From Solea solea (Eukaryota; Chordata; Actinopteri; Pleuronectiformes; Soleidae), in the NCBI RefSeq assembly GCF_958295425.1, contig NC_081147.1, positions 4,609,290-4,673,289 of the forward strand: a stretch of DNA of 64,000 bases. Direction: 5' to 3'. The notes under the pieces are model-generated. The model was not told where the DNA came from, did no database searches, and saw only the letters and a program-made list of their open reading frames with translations. The first letter of the stretch is position 1. Every line of letters begins with the position of its first letter. A program made the translations under genes and the position numbers. Positions 22,484 to 34,455 of the stretch are shown one piece after another.

Positions 22484-22571
22484 GACGAGCCGGCTAGCGG
22501 CTAACAGGCTAACGTTGGGCGAACACGCCGCTGCGAACGGATGCCGCCGGCTGGCGAGTCTGGTCCGAAAG

Positions 22572-22585
22572 CACTTCTGACACCA
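22572..22585 (-). other. Primer-binding site complementary to tRNA-Leu 3' end
   Basis: One base (C, 22586) after the 5' LTR, the minus strand reads TGGTGTCAGAAGTG. This is 14 bases complementary to the CCA-terminated 3' end of vertebrate tRNA-Leu(CAA), recalled as ending CACTTCTGACA plus CCA. The match breaks at the next base. Confidence 0.8.
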
Positions 22586-22586
22586 G

Positions 22587-22836
22587 TGTAACGCCGACAC
22601 AAACAGGCTGGAGTCGCGTACTCTTTGTTTATGCCTTTATTGGCGTTATAGTGCGGCAAAGCCGTTAGCCACAGTAGCACAGTTCCAAAAATGTCAACAA
22701 CAACACCACGGCTCTCTCGCTTCCGTGACTGCCGCGCACCCACCAATCAGCGTGCCGCATCGGCACCAAGCAACATGCGCCCCGCTGATTGGCCAGGGAC
22801 GACAAGTCTGTCACAGCATCCAGCTGGGTCGCTACA
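22587..22836 (-). promoter_or_regulatory. 5' LTR of the Gypsy element (promoter)
   Basis: 250 bp, reading TGTAGC...GTTACA on the minus strand. The CCAAT-motif inverted pair lies at 22743-22752 and 22783-22792. AATAAA is at 22636-22641, with CTATAA shortly upstream. The transcription start is not determinable by eye. It carries an AUG at 22600 in frame with gag. Confidence 0.95.
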
Positions 22837-22840
22837 ATAT

Positions 22841-24635
22841 GTATGTATCAGTCCGTGTTCCTCTGTCCCTCTCTCTGCTTATTGTTGTGAAGCCAGTGTA
22901 AATCAATGATAATTGACGATTTCTATGTTTCACTTGGAGGAAAAACCCAAATTGTGTTCTACTCTATATACCAGGGTATGTGATGTTATGAAAAAAGTCC
23001 ATAGCTGACTTAACTAGGCCCGTTTACCCCACTGTATTTTAATGTTGGTGCTATAAAAAGTTTGAGAACCACTGTTCTAGACTGTTCTACTATTTCAACA
23101 CACCTGTATATTAAGGCAGAATGCCAAAGAATGGAAGAAAATCAGTTCTTATTATTACATCCTGCATATTGATCGTACCTCCTGAATCAATACACCCTTG
23201 CTTTAATTACGCAGCTCCCCACTGACGAAAACAAATGTATAACAGAAGTGACACAGGTATTGTGTCAATTACAGTTGGGCAACATATGTGCCAGCTTCTT
23301 GTCGGTGCCTCCGCTTTAATCCGGCAACTTAAAGAGGTTGATTAAAGTCATAGATTACTTAATACATCCTTAAGTGGAAATTGAATTACTGACGTCAAAC
23401 AGCAGACCATTACAGTCAGAGGAGTAAATGCATTTCAACCTTCAGTGAACGCCAATAGCTTTTGCCTCTATTGTCATCAGCTGAGCTGGATCCTCTCTTT
23501 AATCGTATTTCTTCTTGTGGAGGTCATTTCTCTTTGTTAAAATTAGATGTATTTCATTTAGTAATTAGTCTTGTTGAGCACTGCCTCTACTGCCCAGGAA
23601 GAGTCTGACCGTGAGGCAAGGTCACACCAAAGTCCATTTCTTACAGTATCTCTGTCCCCATTGTCCTCAGGAGTAACCACGGCAACCAAGGTTGACCCAA
23701 GGACCTGCGAAGATAACCACTGGAAGGAGGCCAAGTCTTAGAAACATGCACTCAAATGCGACCGTCCCATTCTTTGGTTGGGTGGGCGATAATCAAATTC
23801 AGTAACGCCCAACTGTTTGAAATTGTTCAACAACATACTTCCAGAGGTAGAAGGTAACAAACTGTGAGTGAAAGAGTGAAAGAAAATAATTAAAATTGTA
23901 TGCACAATCTCTTTTATCATGGTTATTAACCTCTTACTATCACCAAGACTGTACTCGTTCATGTCAAACAGTTGTGGATTCTTTCCGTGTCTTGGCCTCC
24001 ATCCAGTGGTTATCTGTACAGCTCCTTGGGTCAACCTTGGTTGCCATGGTTACTGCTGAGGACAAACGGGCACAGATAATGTAAGAAATGGACTCCGGTA
24101 GCTTCAGTGTGACGGACTCCCGGGTAACAGAGGCAGTGAGTAAAACTAAATAATATAAATTATAAGCATAGAGTTGTTAATGAAGTCCAGTTGTTTGTAA
24201 AATGTTATTTTACAGACCAGGTGTAAACCAAAACATAGACAATGATTGAACAGAGAGCAGATTATTCCTGAGAGAGTTGAGTATAGGTTCAACAGGACAA
24301 GCCGAGGTAACACTGCTCTGTGCACCGAGCTGTTCAAAGCCAAACTTTAAATACGTCATAATTGATACAAAAAACAATAATATGATCATGGGTCTGCAGG
24401 TTTAGTGCAGATTGTACTGTAAAGTAAAGTACAGATGCATTCATTTTGTACAAGCACAGAAACAAACTATGTTACATTACATAGAAAGACTTTTGTTAAG
24501 CGGTCAAAATCTGTGTTCCGTGTTTTCACTGAGAGTCAATGTCCCTGTCAAGGTGTCGGTACCTCATACCCACACAAAACCCCCTGAACACAAGTATCCG
24601 CACCGCTCACCACCTTTTCCCTTCCTGTATTCTGC
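22841..24635. other. No gene; possible regulatory stretch and a lone MITE end
   Basis: Sequence resumes at AT-rich composition right after the Gypsy insertion. A lone hAT-like end, agtttgagaaccactg, lies at 23059-23074. The block at 23160-23560 is listed separately. Open frames under 100 codons lack domains. Confidence 0.55.
23160..23560. promoter_or_regulatory. Candidate conserved non-coding element
   Basis: A 400-bp repeat-free block rich in short factor-binding-like cores: tgaatcaata, ctttaattacgc, tgtgtcaattac, gattaaagtc, gaattactgacgtca, gtaaatgca and gtaattagt. It includes a CRE-like tgacgtca (23391-23398). A role is inferred, not shown. Confidence 0.22.
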
Positions 24636-24772
24636 TCATGTCATCATTTGTCTCTCAAAAACCTTCATGCCCGCAGCTCGCACAACTTCCAACACACCCT
24701 CCTCCTCCTGCAGCACCTCCAGACAGCGGGCATTGATCAAGTGTGAGAGACGAGGACCCAGCGGATCAAATG
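24636..24772 (-). CDS. Candidate terminal coding exon, unidentified
   Basis: On the minus strand, an acceptor-like tttacagcctttcccagcag precedes a 137-bp segment. It reads FDPLGPRLSHLINARC, then LEVLQEEEGVLEVV and AGMKVFERQMMT, and ends in TGA (24636-24638). The amino-acid pattern (charged, amphipathic, mostly common codons) looks protein-like, and the segment is not part of any repeat I recognise. I cannot name the family, no upstream exon was found, and no AATAAA is seen close downstream. It may be a last exon, a processed fragment, or chance. Confidence 0.25.
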
Positions 24773-25929
24773 CTGCTGGGAAAGGCTGTAAAGTTGGAGC
24801 CTATCCACTTTCCTGCCTTTAAATCTTCTAAGCTGCTGAAGGCTGCTGGGGTGGATCCTCACCCATCCTTGTGCTGGCTGTTTTTGTCTGCCTATCATAA
24901 GCCCCACAATCATCTGCAGGATCCTTCCTCCCCCTCCAGCTACAGCTCTGGTCCAAAACTCCCAGCCACTGCCTTGCTCCAGGCCACAGAGCTGCGCCGA
25001 TAAGAGGATTTCTCTCCCCCCAAGCTGCGCTTGCCGAGTTCAGACGCTGACAGTGCTGAGGTGAGGTTGACAAATTTAGATTCACAGTAATGTCATGCCT
25101 CGGCAGGGGGTATAATTTCTCTCATGCTGATCTGCTGTCTTTCTTACTGTTAGCTCTGCTTGAGAGAAGTCTTTAAAAAGGGGAGGGGGGGCAGAAGGAG
25201 TCCTTGAATTTAGCAGGACAAGGGTTTGAATGTTTATTTCAGGCACGACAAATTTGAAGTTATAGTTCAGATTTGTTTGGAGTGTAAATGTGGGAGGTGC
25301 TGACACGGAATCAGTTCTGACTGAGATGTGCATGCCCCTTGGGCCAAGAACCAGCATAACATGTTCTCTCTCTCTCTCACACACACACACACACTGAAAA
25401 GATACTGAAGCTGCCAAAAATGCCAGTAGTGGCCAGACTTACCTGACCAAGTCTAACTGGCTGAGTCTCTATTTTGTCTCTTACATTGAAGCCAATGTTG
25501 GTAAGTCACTTTAATAATGTAATATATTACATATTACTTACACATACAATATTCATGATGAGCACCTCATAACTGTAGCGTCACACAACCAAGACAAGGC
25601 TAGGGCAGCGTTTTCAAGACTACTGACGGATAGTAATAATATTGCAAAAAAAAATATTTGCAATGCATACTGTATTACTTTGTTACCACACTGAAAGTAA
25701 TACTACTGTAACATGTTACCCCCAACACTGATGGCAGCACATCTACCTACACAAAACATGCTCGGGCAGCTTGTGTCTGATATTTGAAACCAAGATTGGT
25801 CTTTTTTTTCCTCATTTTCAATATTGCAAGCAACGTATTTGTACTTTGGGTTCTATTTTGAAGATATGTGGCATTTCTTTCCATTGAGGAAAGAAATGTA
25901 ATAGAATTGTATTTGTACTGTGTCTAAAT
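24773..25929. other. No gene recognised; microsatellite at 25365-25396
   Basis: Short frames on both strands show no domain. A (TC)n-(AC)n compound microsatellite covers about 25365-25396. The flanks of the long palindrome begin at 25923. Confidence 0.55.
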
Positions 25930-26030
25930 ATGGAGGACCAAAAGGGACACAATTAAATCAAAAAATACACCATTAAATCATTCATTAAATGTGTCATTAA
26001 ATAATGAAATGTGTCATTAAATACATGTTA

Positions 26031-26078
<48 letters not shown>

Positions 26079-26155
26079 TATTATTTAATGACACATTTAA
26101 TGAATGATTTAATGGTGTATTTATTTATTTAATTTTGTCCCATTTGGTCCTCCAT
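25930..26155. mobile_element. Long imperfect palindrome with AT core, foldback MITE
   Basis: The left arm starts atggaggaccaaa and the right arm ends tttggtcctccat. The arms stay complementary over about 75 bp with a few mismatches, through caccattaaatcattcatt and its complement, and are joined by an (AT)n tract (about 26037-26073). The left arm carries an extra near-duplicate of gtgtcattaaat. Flanks share tctaaat (25923-25929 and 26157-26163); as 8-mers gtctaaat and atctaaat agree at 7 of 8, suggesting a hAT-like target duplication. No coding capacity. Confidence 0.7.
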
Positions 26156-26163
26156 ATCTAAAT

Positions 26164-29100
26164 GGAGGTATTTATTCATTTAATTACCACTGTGCAGCAC
26201 TTAGGTCTGTGTGCTTTATAAATAAATTGGGTTGAATTTGGATATTTATTTCATTCATTCATTTGATTAGTGTTTATTTATCCATTTTTGTGTTAACAGT
26301 GATTTGAAAACCCAGGTATCCTTTCTTTCCGGGCTTTTCAATCTCCCCCCCTGCCTTTGTGGCCTATAGTTTCAATTTTATCACCACCAGGCAGGCAGAC
26401 ATACCCAGCTTGTCCATTTTTTTTTTTTTTGTAAAAAGAGCAACTTTTGTTGTACCTTGTAAAATTCTCCATCAGTCATGGATTAGAAAAGGTCACTGGT
26501 ATTGTCTCTGCCGCTGGTTCAGTTGGATTTATCAAACTGAGTCTGCATCGCAGCCTTTTTCCGAAATGTTGATGAGCCAAAAAAACCCAAACACTGCTAA
26601 TTACTCCTGTCACTCTCACTAACCCCTATGATGCTGAAAACAGGAACAGACACGCCTGCACAACATTCAGAGTGATGTGCCAACCACTACAGACAGGCTG
26701 TTTCCCCCATAATGTTTCACTCAGGAACAAGAAAAGATGTGAACAGCAGTTTCTGATGGCCTCTAGTGTTAGATAGAAAGATAAAGCTGCAAATAGACTT
26801 AAGAATACATAGATGCACTACACTTAAACGAAAACAAAAAAAACTTTCAACCTCATTGAGGTGAGCATCAACCTCAACCGTGAAAATGACACAATCTGAA
26901 TAATCTCCTGTTTGAAGTCAACATCAGTCGTCGGATTATCGGTTTATTTGGTTGGAAATACAGTCACTAAGTGGAGGGCCGAGCATTGATGGAGAGATCA
27001 AATAGCTGTCAAATCATACATACTGTAAGTATGCATGGAAGCACTACTGCCTTAATCTATCTGTAGGTGTTTGGCCCTAAGGCCGCTGGCACAGTTTAGA
27101 GCTTTGAAGAGGAATGAGATCATTCCTGAATGATGCTCCACAGGCTGGCAGGGCGGGTGACTGGGTGGATGAGAGCCAAAAGCAGCCATGATACTATTTA
27201 ATCTGGGGCCATGAGGAGAAAAGGATATGCAGACAAATTGTAGGTGTGAGCTATGCAGATGGATGCAGACACTTTGCAAACAAACACAAGCATCTCCAAG
27301 TTTTTGTGTTTTCTGCACATGCTCCCTGTAGCACAATACTTTTCAGTCCAGTATGTAGCGTTTTTTTTAACGGAGACAACAAAGAGGACGGTAACTGTGG
27401 ACACTTGCAAGGAGGTCTCCTGGTCCTGCACATGTATAACCTATCACTCAAAGGCTACTAGGCCATGCAAATGGGGTGATCCCCTGGCAGCAAATCACCA
27501 CTACTGAAAAAGAATGTAAGCTTGACTTAAGGCTGTCACCTAAAATTCAGATATCCCTTAACGGGGATTTCAAACTTGAACCGAAAAATGTAAAATATAC
27601 AGTATAGAAGCACATCACACCATCTGAAGAATCTGGGCCAGCAGATGGCACAGTGAGAGAGCAGCTTGGCCATGAATCCACTGCTAATCCATGAGAAAAA
27701 TAAGACAGTGATGTTGTGTTGGTTTACTGACTTAAACTAAAGTCGTACAGTGGAAATGGAGGACACACACAAACTAAACCCTCCTCATGAACAGGCAATC
27801 ACAACACCAAAGCATCTGAAAAGCACCGTGGAGAGGTATTGCAGGTTCTACACCGTAGATGACAAATTAAGGAACAAATCTGCGGACTTGCCTGCTTGTT
27901 TAGTCAGCTCTGAATGTGCTATATACCCTTCCAGTGCAACCTCACACCCGGAACCAGCTTGGGACATGGACACTTACTATCACTGAAAACAGTGGGGACA
28001 CAAATGGAATCCAACCAAAAAACAGAAAGGCTCACCTGATGACATCTACTCAAGCTTGAGTGGGCAATACATCACTTCATCCTTTTCTCTTCCAAATCTT
28101 CCAACTGGAAACTGATGGCTTGTAAACACCAACACTCTCGGCACCACAGTCCACAGAGGCATTACTGATCCACCGTGGCTCCCATCAGCCAGGTCAGATG
28201 TGCTGTTTGGTGGTGGCAGTGTTTGTGTGACTTGTCAAAAAGGGCAGCAGTTGACAAGCAACTCACGACATTTACACATAGACTTATGCAGGAGATTGTT
28301 GATTGGCCAATTCCAAAAATAAAATAAAATAATGAAATATATAGACCTGTGATAGTGGCATAAACTTCAGGGTATATGGTATAATCCTCTGTTTAAATAC
28401 TGTCAAGTATGGGGGCTGCGAGACTGGAGGCAATGTAAGTCATCATCAGGCTCCACTTTGAACATGCAGCCAATCCAATATTCCTGCTGCGCTGGTTCTA
28501 ATGTCGGCTGTATACAGTATGTATCTGTAAGGGCTGCTATCCAGGATGTTTTGCTCATGTTAAGTAGATTAACCATTCATACGTTATATGACTTATCCTT
28601 TGATACCTAGTGCCTTGGGAGGAAGAAGGTCAAATTCTGAAGTGCAAACTGGTAACCACACAAGAAAACTTTTTTTTTTTTATCTTTCATCTTCTTCTCT
28701 AGGGATTGCCACAGTATATTTGATTCGATATTTTTATTTTTTTTTATGTCAGGTTTTTTACTTCCTGATGCAACTTTCCCATTTATCCGGGCTTGGGTTC
28801 AATTTAGAATTAACCCAATTGATTGGGAACAATGGGGATTGGGTATTGCTGGTCTGCTTTAGTGAAGTAATTGTTCAATCATTTGTTTGTTCTTGGGGTT
28901 TTATGACACTTGGCATCCCTAATGTTGCATAATGCCTTTGTCTCCCCTTTCCTTTGCCTTTTTTTTCCCTCCTCTTCAGTTCACCTTATTATTCTGTATC
29001 CTGGGAAGTAATAGATCCAATATCTCTCAGACGTGTCTTTCAGCACACAGACCTGCATGACCAGATTTATCTCCTACCTCATCACACATTCACTATACAC

Positions 29101-29487
29101 ACTGCAGTGCAGGAGGAAGGCCTTTGTGAGCGTGGTGTACGACAGCTCTGGTGTCGAGGTAGTGAAAAAGAATGCAGCAAAAGTCCTGTGTTGCGATGTA
29201 GCCTAACTGTGAAGACAGAACTCAAAGCTTTCAGATCCTGAAAAAACTAAACTAAACTAAATAAGTGCGGGATCATTGGCCGTCTTTTACGAAAGGGAGC
29301 TACGTTAAAAAAAAAACTGCCTATATTGTCATTCCTATGCAAAGATTGGCATTGATCAATATGAACGTGAGCAGAGGCAAAGCTCATGTTCACACAGGTG
29401 CACACACCAAACACAGATTAAAGTAGAAAATTGCACCATAGCGTGTAACTTTGATATAAATGAATGTCCGTCGATGAATGTGATGAC
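26164..29487. other. No gene recognised
   Basis: Open frames are at most 114 codons (28588-28932 plus), with no recognisable domain. T-rich runs occur at 26418-26431, 28671-28681 and 28736-28745. No transposon ends or tandem repeats were found. Confidence 0.55.
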
Positions 29488-29540
29488 CCTGTGATGGACT
29501 GGCAACCTGTCCAGGGTGTAGCCTTTCACCCTAGAGGATG
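29488..29540 (+). repeat. V-SINE tail fragment
   Basis: ctgtgatggactggcaacct followed by gtccagggtgtagcctttc matches the family's 3' segment. The rest of the element is absent. Confidence 0.6.
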
Positions 29541-32500
29541 AGTGAGAATGTCCATGTGTTATTTAATAAGTTGAGCCACTTTACATCTCCATGAAAGACG
29601 TATTCATCCTAAATATGGTTGCATGTTTTTTATTGATTCCGAGCAAAAAAGGGGGTGGCTCATCTAACCCTGGTCTCCCCTATAGCATGGTTTTTGTTCC
29701 CATGTTGCCGGATGACATTCCTGTGCTGCACCCTGGAAGTGATTTGTGTAATGTCACGACTCATGGAGGCAAGGCAAAAACAGCAGCAGAAGATAGACGG
29801 CTGCAAACTGGCTGTGAATGGCAAGAAGTGCCCGTGAAAAGTATCAGAAGTGGATTGTACTTGCTAGATAAAACCTAGATGTTCAACAAATTGACCGGAT
29901 AAATGTTTATTGCAGCTGGGTAGTGGACGTAGTGCGAAATCACTTGCTGGCAGTGTTTTTGGTGATTATTTAGAATTCCTCAGGAGGGCCATAGAGGTTC
30001 CACTGGAGCTTGTAAGATGCTTGCATTGACACTGTGGGCAGATGTTACAGCAGTACTGGCATCTCGCTTAGTTCCAGTACTTTGCTGGATTAGTTTTATG
30101 TATCAAATAAACAAACTGCCCAGAAATATAAACAGTCCTACACCATAAACTACCCACTGAGAAAGAAACAACTCCTGGACAAAGAAAATGATATTGATTG
30201 TAATTGATGATCTGTCTTCCGTCATCCATTTTCATTTGCGGCCTTCACAAAATCCACAACAAAGCATGACAGATATTGGTCAAGGTGGTCAAAACAAGAC
30301 CGAATGTTAATACTGCTTCAAAAATATCAGGGGAATCCGGAATCAATCAGGAGACACCATGTCCAAAAGAAAGGTTCAGTTCCCACAGGAAAATACAACA
30401 TGCAGTCTGAGCCCTTGGTTATAATTCCAAACAAACACTGTATTCTAATTGCTCCATTTTCTAGGGAATGATTCTCATCCCTGCCACTGATTCACCATAC
30501 CACCCATTCCTCTTTCCATCCCCCCCAGTCCATCAGTGTGTGAGTCAGTTTTTCAAAGCAGTGGGGAGTCTGGCAGCTTCTCTGCCACCTCATTACTGAC
30601 CTTCCTCCTTCATCTCCTCCTCATCCAACACTGCCATTTCCCCTTCTGTCGCTTTTTTCCTTACTTGCTCATTTTGCTTGCCGTTTCTCCCATCTCCTCT
30701 CCCTGTTGCTCCCTTTTCTCTCACTCCTTCTCACTGACCTCCTCTCTCTCCTTTTCCTGCTTTCTGTTTCTTCATCCCTGACCTCAGCTTTGCGGTGCAA
30801 ACAAACTCTCCTTCCATCATTATTTCTCTCCATTTTCTCCCTACTTCCATATGCATGTTGATAAATGGCTGGCACAATTGCTCATACTTGTTCATTTTCA
30901 TACAAAGTGTCATTCTGCAGGCGACGTGCAGGAGACTTGGTCAAAGGACATATTCTCAAGGGCTTTATTAGTGGATGTTAGAGAGATAGCAGGGTTTTAC
31001 TGAAGAGGAGGAGAGGTGGTGACAGAAGAGGAAGCCAATGGGAAAAATGGTTGAGAAAGTGGAAAAGACGGAATATGCAAAACATAGTTTTCTCACCTAT
31101 TTCCCAAAGGATAACAAAACATTATTCTACAACACAAGTAACAAAAAAAGTTTCTACACTGTCCTTTCACTGCCCTTAAAAAGCAGTGTGTCATCATTTT
31201 AGCAATTCCTTATTTAAACTAATGACTGCTGCTTGCCACTGGCTAATGAACCTGCTTGCTGCCAGCAATGGTTTTAAGTAAGAGTACGGTCTACCACAAA
31301 CCATTTTTCAACCTGAATGCGGTCAGCACGGTACAAATCTATAAAGAATGCAGCACGTTCAATTAAAAGCAAAAAAAAAACAAAACAAAACAATGATTCT
31401 ATTGCTTCACGCCACTGAAAACATATTTTATAGCCTTATTTATCATTAAGACTTACTACACCCCGTCTAATAATCCTGTTTATGCGGCTCACACACATAG
31501 AACAGACCACCCATTACGTTGACCTTTCACAGATAAAAGGTAGCCACACTTCTGCATCATTATTATACATCAAATACATGGTCAAGTCCATTATAGCAAT
31601 TAAATCACTACAAATCTTGCCATAATGCAAGACAATTGTAAAATGATACAAAATGAGGAGGATTTAGAGGATTTAGAGGATTTAGTCATTTAGTAATCTA
31701 GTGATCATTATTCCCCATTATCCCACCATCAACTTTATTCCTACTGTGGGTACACAAGGGAAAACTGAATTTCACCACAGTGTTTTTAGCTCACAAGGAC
31801 ACAGGGGCTACTTTTCTACTTCCGCCACTCAAGATTTTGCCACTCAAGTAAGTCAGAATAACACATTACACTACGAACACTACTGATGGGGGCAGTCATG
31901 GATAAAGAATACCCATGTACCACGATAAAAATAAAATAAATGGATAAGATATTGTATAATGGTGAGATAAACCATGTTGAGTGTCTGTGTCTCAAGCTAG
32001 ATATCAGGGGTGCACTTAGTGCAGTCAGCTCTGATGCATACAACCACACTTCATAAGTATAATTTTTCACTGAATAGTTAGAGTGGTGTTGATAACTACC
32101 ACCACCAAAGTGATGTTGATGAGTCACATTGGCAAAATCCATGGAGTAATCCATTTCAAATTAAAACTATTGATATTTGGCCCCAGTATATCAATTATCA
32201 TATCTCACAAGTCAGGATTGTTTTATATTGCCATATATATTATTAGATTTCAGAGGCCTCTATGTTTTCCATCATGTTAGCGCAAGCGAGGATGACCAGA
32301 TGATGAGTGGTCCTTCAGACACACAGGTCTCTGGAGAGTTCACACAGACTTACAGGCAATTTGTGCAAAAGCAAGTGTGGTACAGGTAAAAGCTTGCAAT
32401 TTTAAAAGTGATATCTGGCACAAAATGAATTTAATATGTTTTAAACTTATCAAAGTGACTCCCTGTATACACAAAACCTTGCCCTTGCCTAATGGAAGTC

Positions 32501-32981
32501 AGTTTATCAATTAATTTGGCAAAGAAGTACATGCAGACCTGTGTGTAGCAGTGACAGAGGTACAGCACATGTTAAATGGCGCCTTGCGTTGTATTTTTGC
32601 TGTGACGGCGTTGACAAACTGTGCATTTAAAAGCTTTTGCACAAATCTATATCAGCCATTTTTTTTTAACTCCAACATCGATTCACATATGGCATTCACA
32701 AAGTCCCTGAAACATCTGCAGGAAGTGCCAGGCTTTTGTTAACCAAAGTGCACACACACACACACACCCCAGCTTGGATTTATGAACAGACTATTATTTT
32801 AACAGCAACTCTTATTAGAGAATTTATAGTGGATCAATAAAAATGTCCTTCCAACTCAGTGAAAAGATGACTCAATACCTTTGTGTTAAGCTAACAACAG
32901 TGGGTGCTATGTTGTCTGTTGTGTCGCGTTCATTGTTGTCGCACTGGTCATCACGCTATATGGCCATCAGGCACAGCTAAC
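29541..32981. other. No gene recognised
   Basis: Contains a pyrimidine-rich block (about 30590-30840) that creates spurious frames, a poly-A run (31370-31380), three gatttagag units (about 31660-31685) and a short CA microsatellite at 32750-32767. No conserved domain was found. Confidence 0.55.
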
Positions 32982-34455
32982 TAGGGATGTCCCGATCCAA
33001 TATTAATATCGGATATCTTTCTGATATCAGCCAAATAACGCATATCGGATTATATCGGACTGCCTCTAAAATCTCGAGTCACTCACCCTGTGTGGGTTGG
33101 GCTAATCCAAAATAGTGAAAACAAGGGGGGTGTTCTCTGAAGACACACTGTTACCTGTGAAACACGGGTGCTCTGAAAACACCCCCATTAGCACTTGGTA
33201 CTTTCCTCCTCATGAAATTAACCATAGACTGTATGAAATTAACATGGCAACAAATTGAATATTCTTATGTTGAAGGTTAAAATTGATGTAACCATTGCTT
33301 AATAATAAATGGGTCAGTTTTTCTCATACCTACTGTTACTGACTATTAGAAAATGAAACACAGCATTAGAAAATGGTATAGTCAAATTTTTGTCAACTTG
33401 TTGTTACTGGTGCTACATTCAGTAGCTTATAAGTAGGGATATGAACTGAATGCAGTACTTTTAGCGGTACCAGCTAGCTGCGTCTACTCATTGATTGTGC
33501 CACATTTCAGTACTTGAAACAGCAGGTACTCGAAGGGAAGCAAGTCATGCGAACTCAAAGCAAGAACAGAGCAGAGGGAGGTTATGTCACAGTTGTAAAT
33601 GCACACAGAGCCAAGGAGACGATTGCAAGGTACCGGTACCTTTCCGCTACATTTCACCAAAATAGACACAATTCCCCGAGCAAAGTCCTCAGTTTGACAA
33701 GGCACCACCTGCAACCTGAGCAAACACCCTGTGAAACATGAAGTACATCTGAAGGCTGAAGAATGCAGCACATTTTAGAGCCTTAAAAAAGTTGCCCGGT
33801 GCTGCCACAACAAAAGTAAACCCTTCAATGGATGACGAGTCATTGTCAACATACTCATACTGTGTTGATTCCTTAGCCGATTCTGGGGGGGCAGCTAGTG
33901 GTGGGCGGATCGATCCAAAAATATCGATATATCGATCCAACGTTGGTATTTATTGATCGATACCAGCGTAATGGTATCGATACTTCAGTTCCTGTCCTGT
34001 CCGCGCTACTGCAGAGGCGACCTGTATGTCTGTTTCTGTGTAAGTGTCGCTACTTGGAGTGCCGCTGCTACTGTCACAGCTTCTTCCCCTCTCTTGTGCT
34101 TTATTGTCACGTGACCCAAAGTAAAGTGTGTAGTTTTGTAAAAAGCCTGTACAGTGGCAATACAACTAATTTATACAAACACATTTGTTGTGCAATGATA
34201 ATTTACACTTTGTTTATTTAAGAAAAGAAGTGCACTGAAGGGAGATCATTTGTTTTAATTTGTTCTCAAGTGACAATTGTGTGCACTGTTTTGTTTGTAT
34301 GATGTTACTAAAGTATTTTACTGTCCTGGATGGATTACTATTAACTAATATTTAACTAATTAATAATCCAAACAAAAGGACGGAGCAGCGTGAAAGGAGC
34401 GCCGTAAGTATCAGTATTGGTATCGGCGATACTGACTGGTATTGGATCGCTGTCA
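32982..34455. mobile_element. Cluster of eroded hAT-type elements
   Basis: At least three hAT-like ends lie in tandem. They are tagggatgtcccgatcc with a subterminal atatcggat repeat (32982), tagggatatgaactg with gtacc-rich DNA (33437 to about 33650), and tagtggtgggcggatcgatc with tatcgata repeats (33896). The last has a partner region, gtatcagtattggtatcggc, at 34407-34426. No clean 8-bp duplications were found, so the boundaries are approximate, and the cluster is probably old and nested. Open frames inside (up to 107 codons) have no transposase motif. Confidence 0.5.

Larger units (their letters stand above)
17172..22840 (-). mobile_element. Near-intact Ty3/Gypsy LTR retrotransposon (with 4-bp target duplication)
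   Basis: The element proper spans 17176-22836 (5661 bp), read on the minus strand. Order: 5' LTR (22587-22836), primer-binding site, gag, pol, polypurine tract, 3' LTR (17176-17425). Flanking atat at 17172-17175 and 22837-22840 is the target duplication. LTRs are bounded by TG...CA and differ at only 2 of 250 positions. Domain order protease-RT-RNase H-integrase is that of Ty3/Gypsy (Metaviridae). No envelope frame and no obvious chromodomain are present. Base composition is clearly GC-richer than the flanks. The coding frames contain no internal stops, so this copy may be competent for expression and transposition. Confidence 0.97.
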
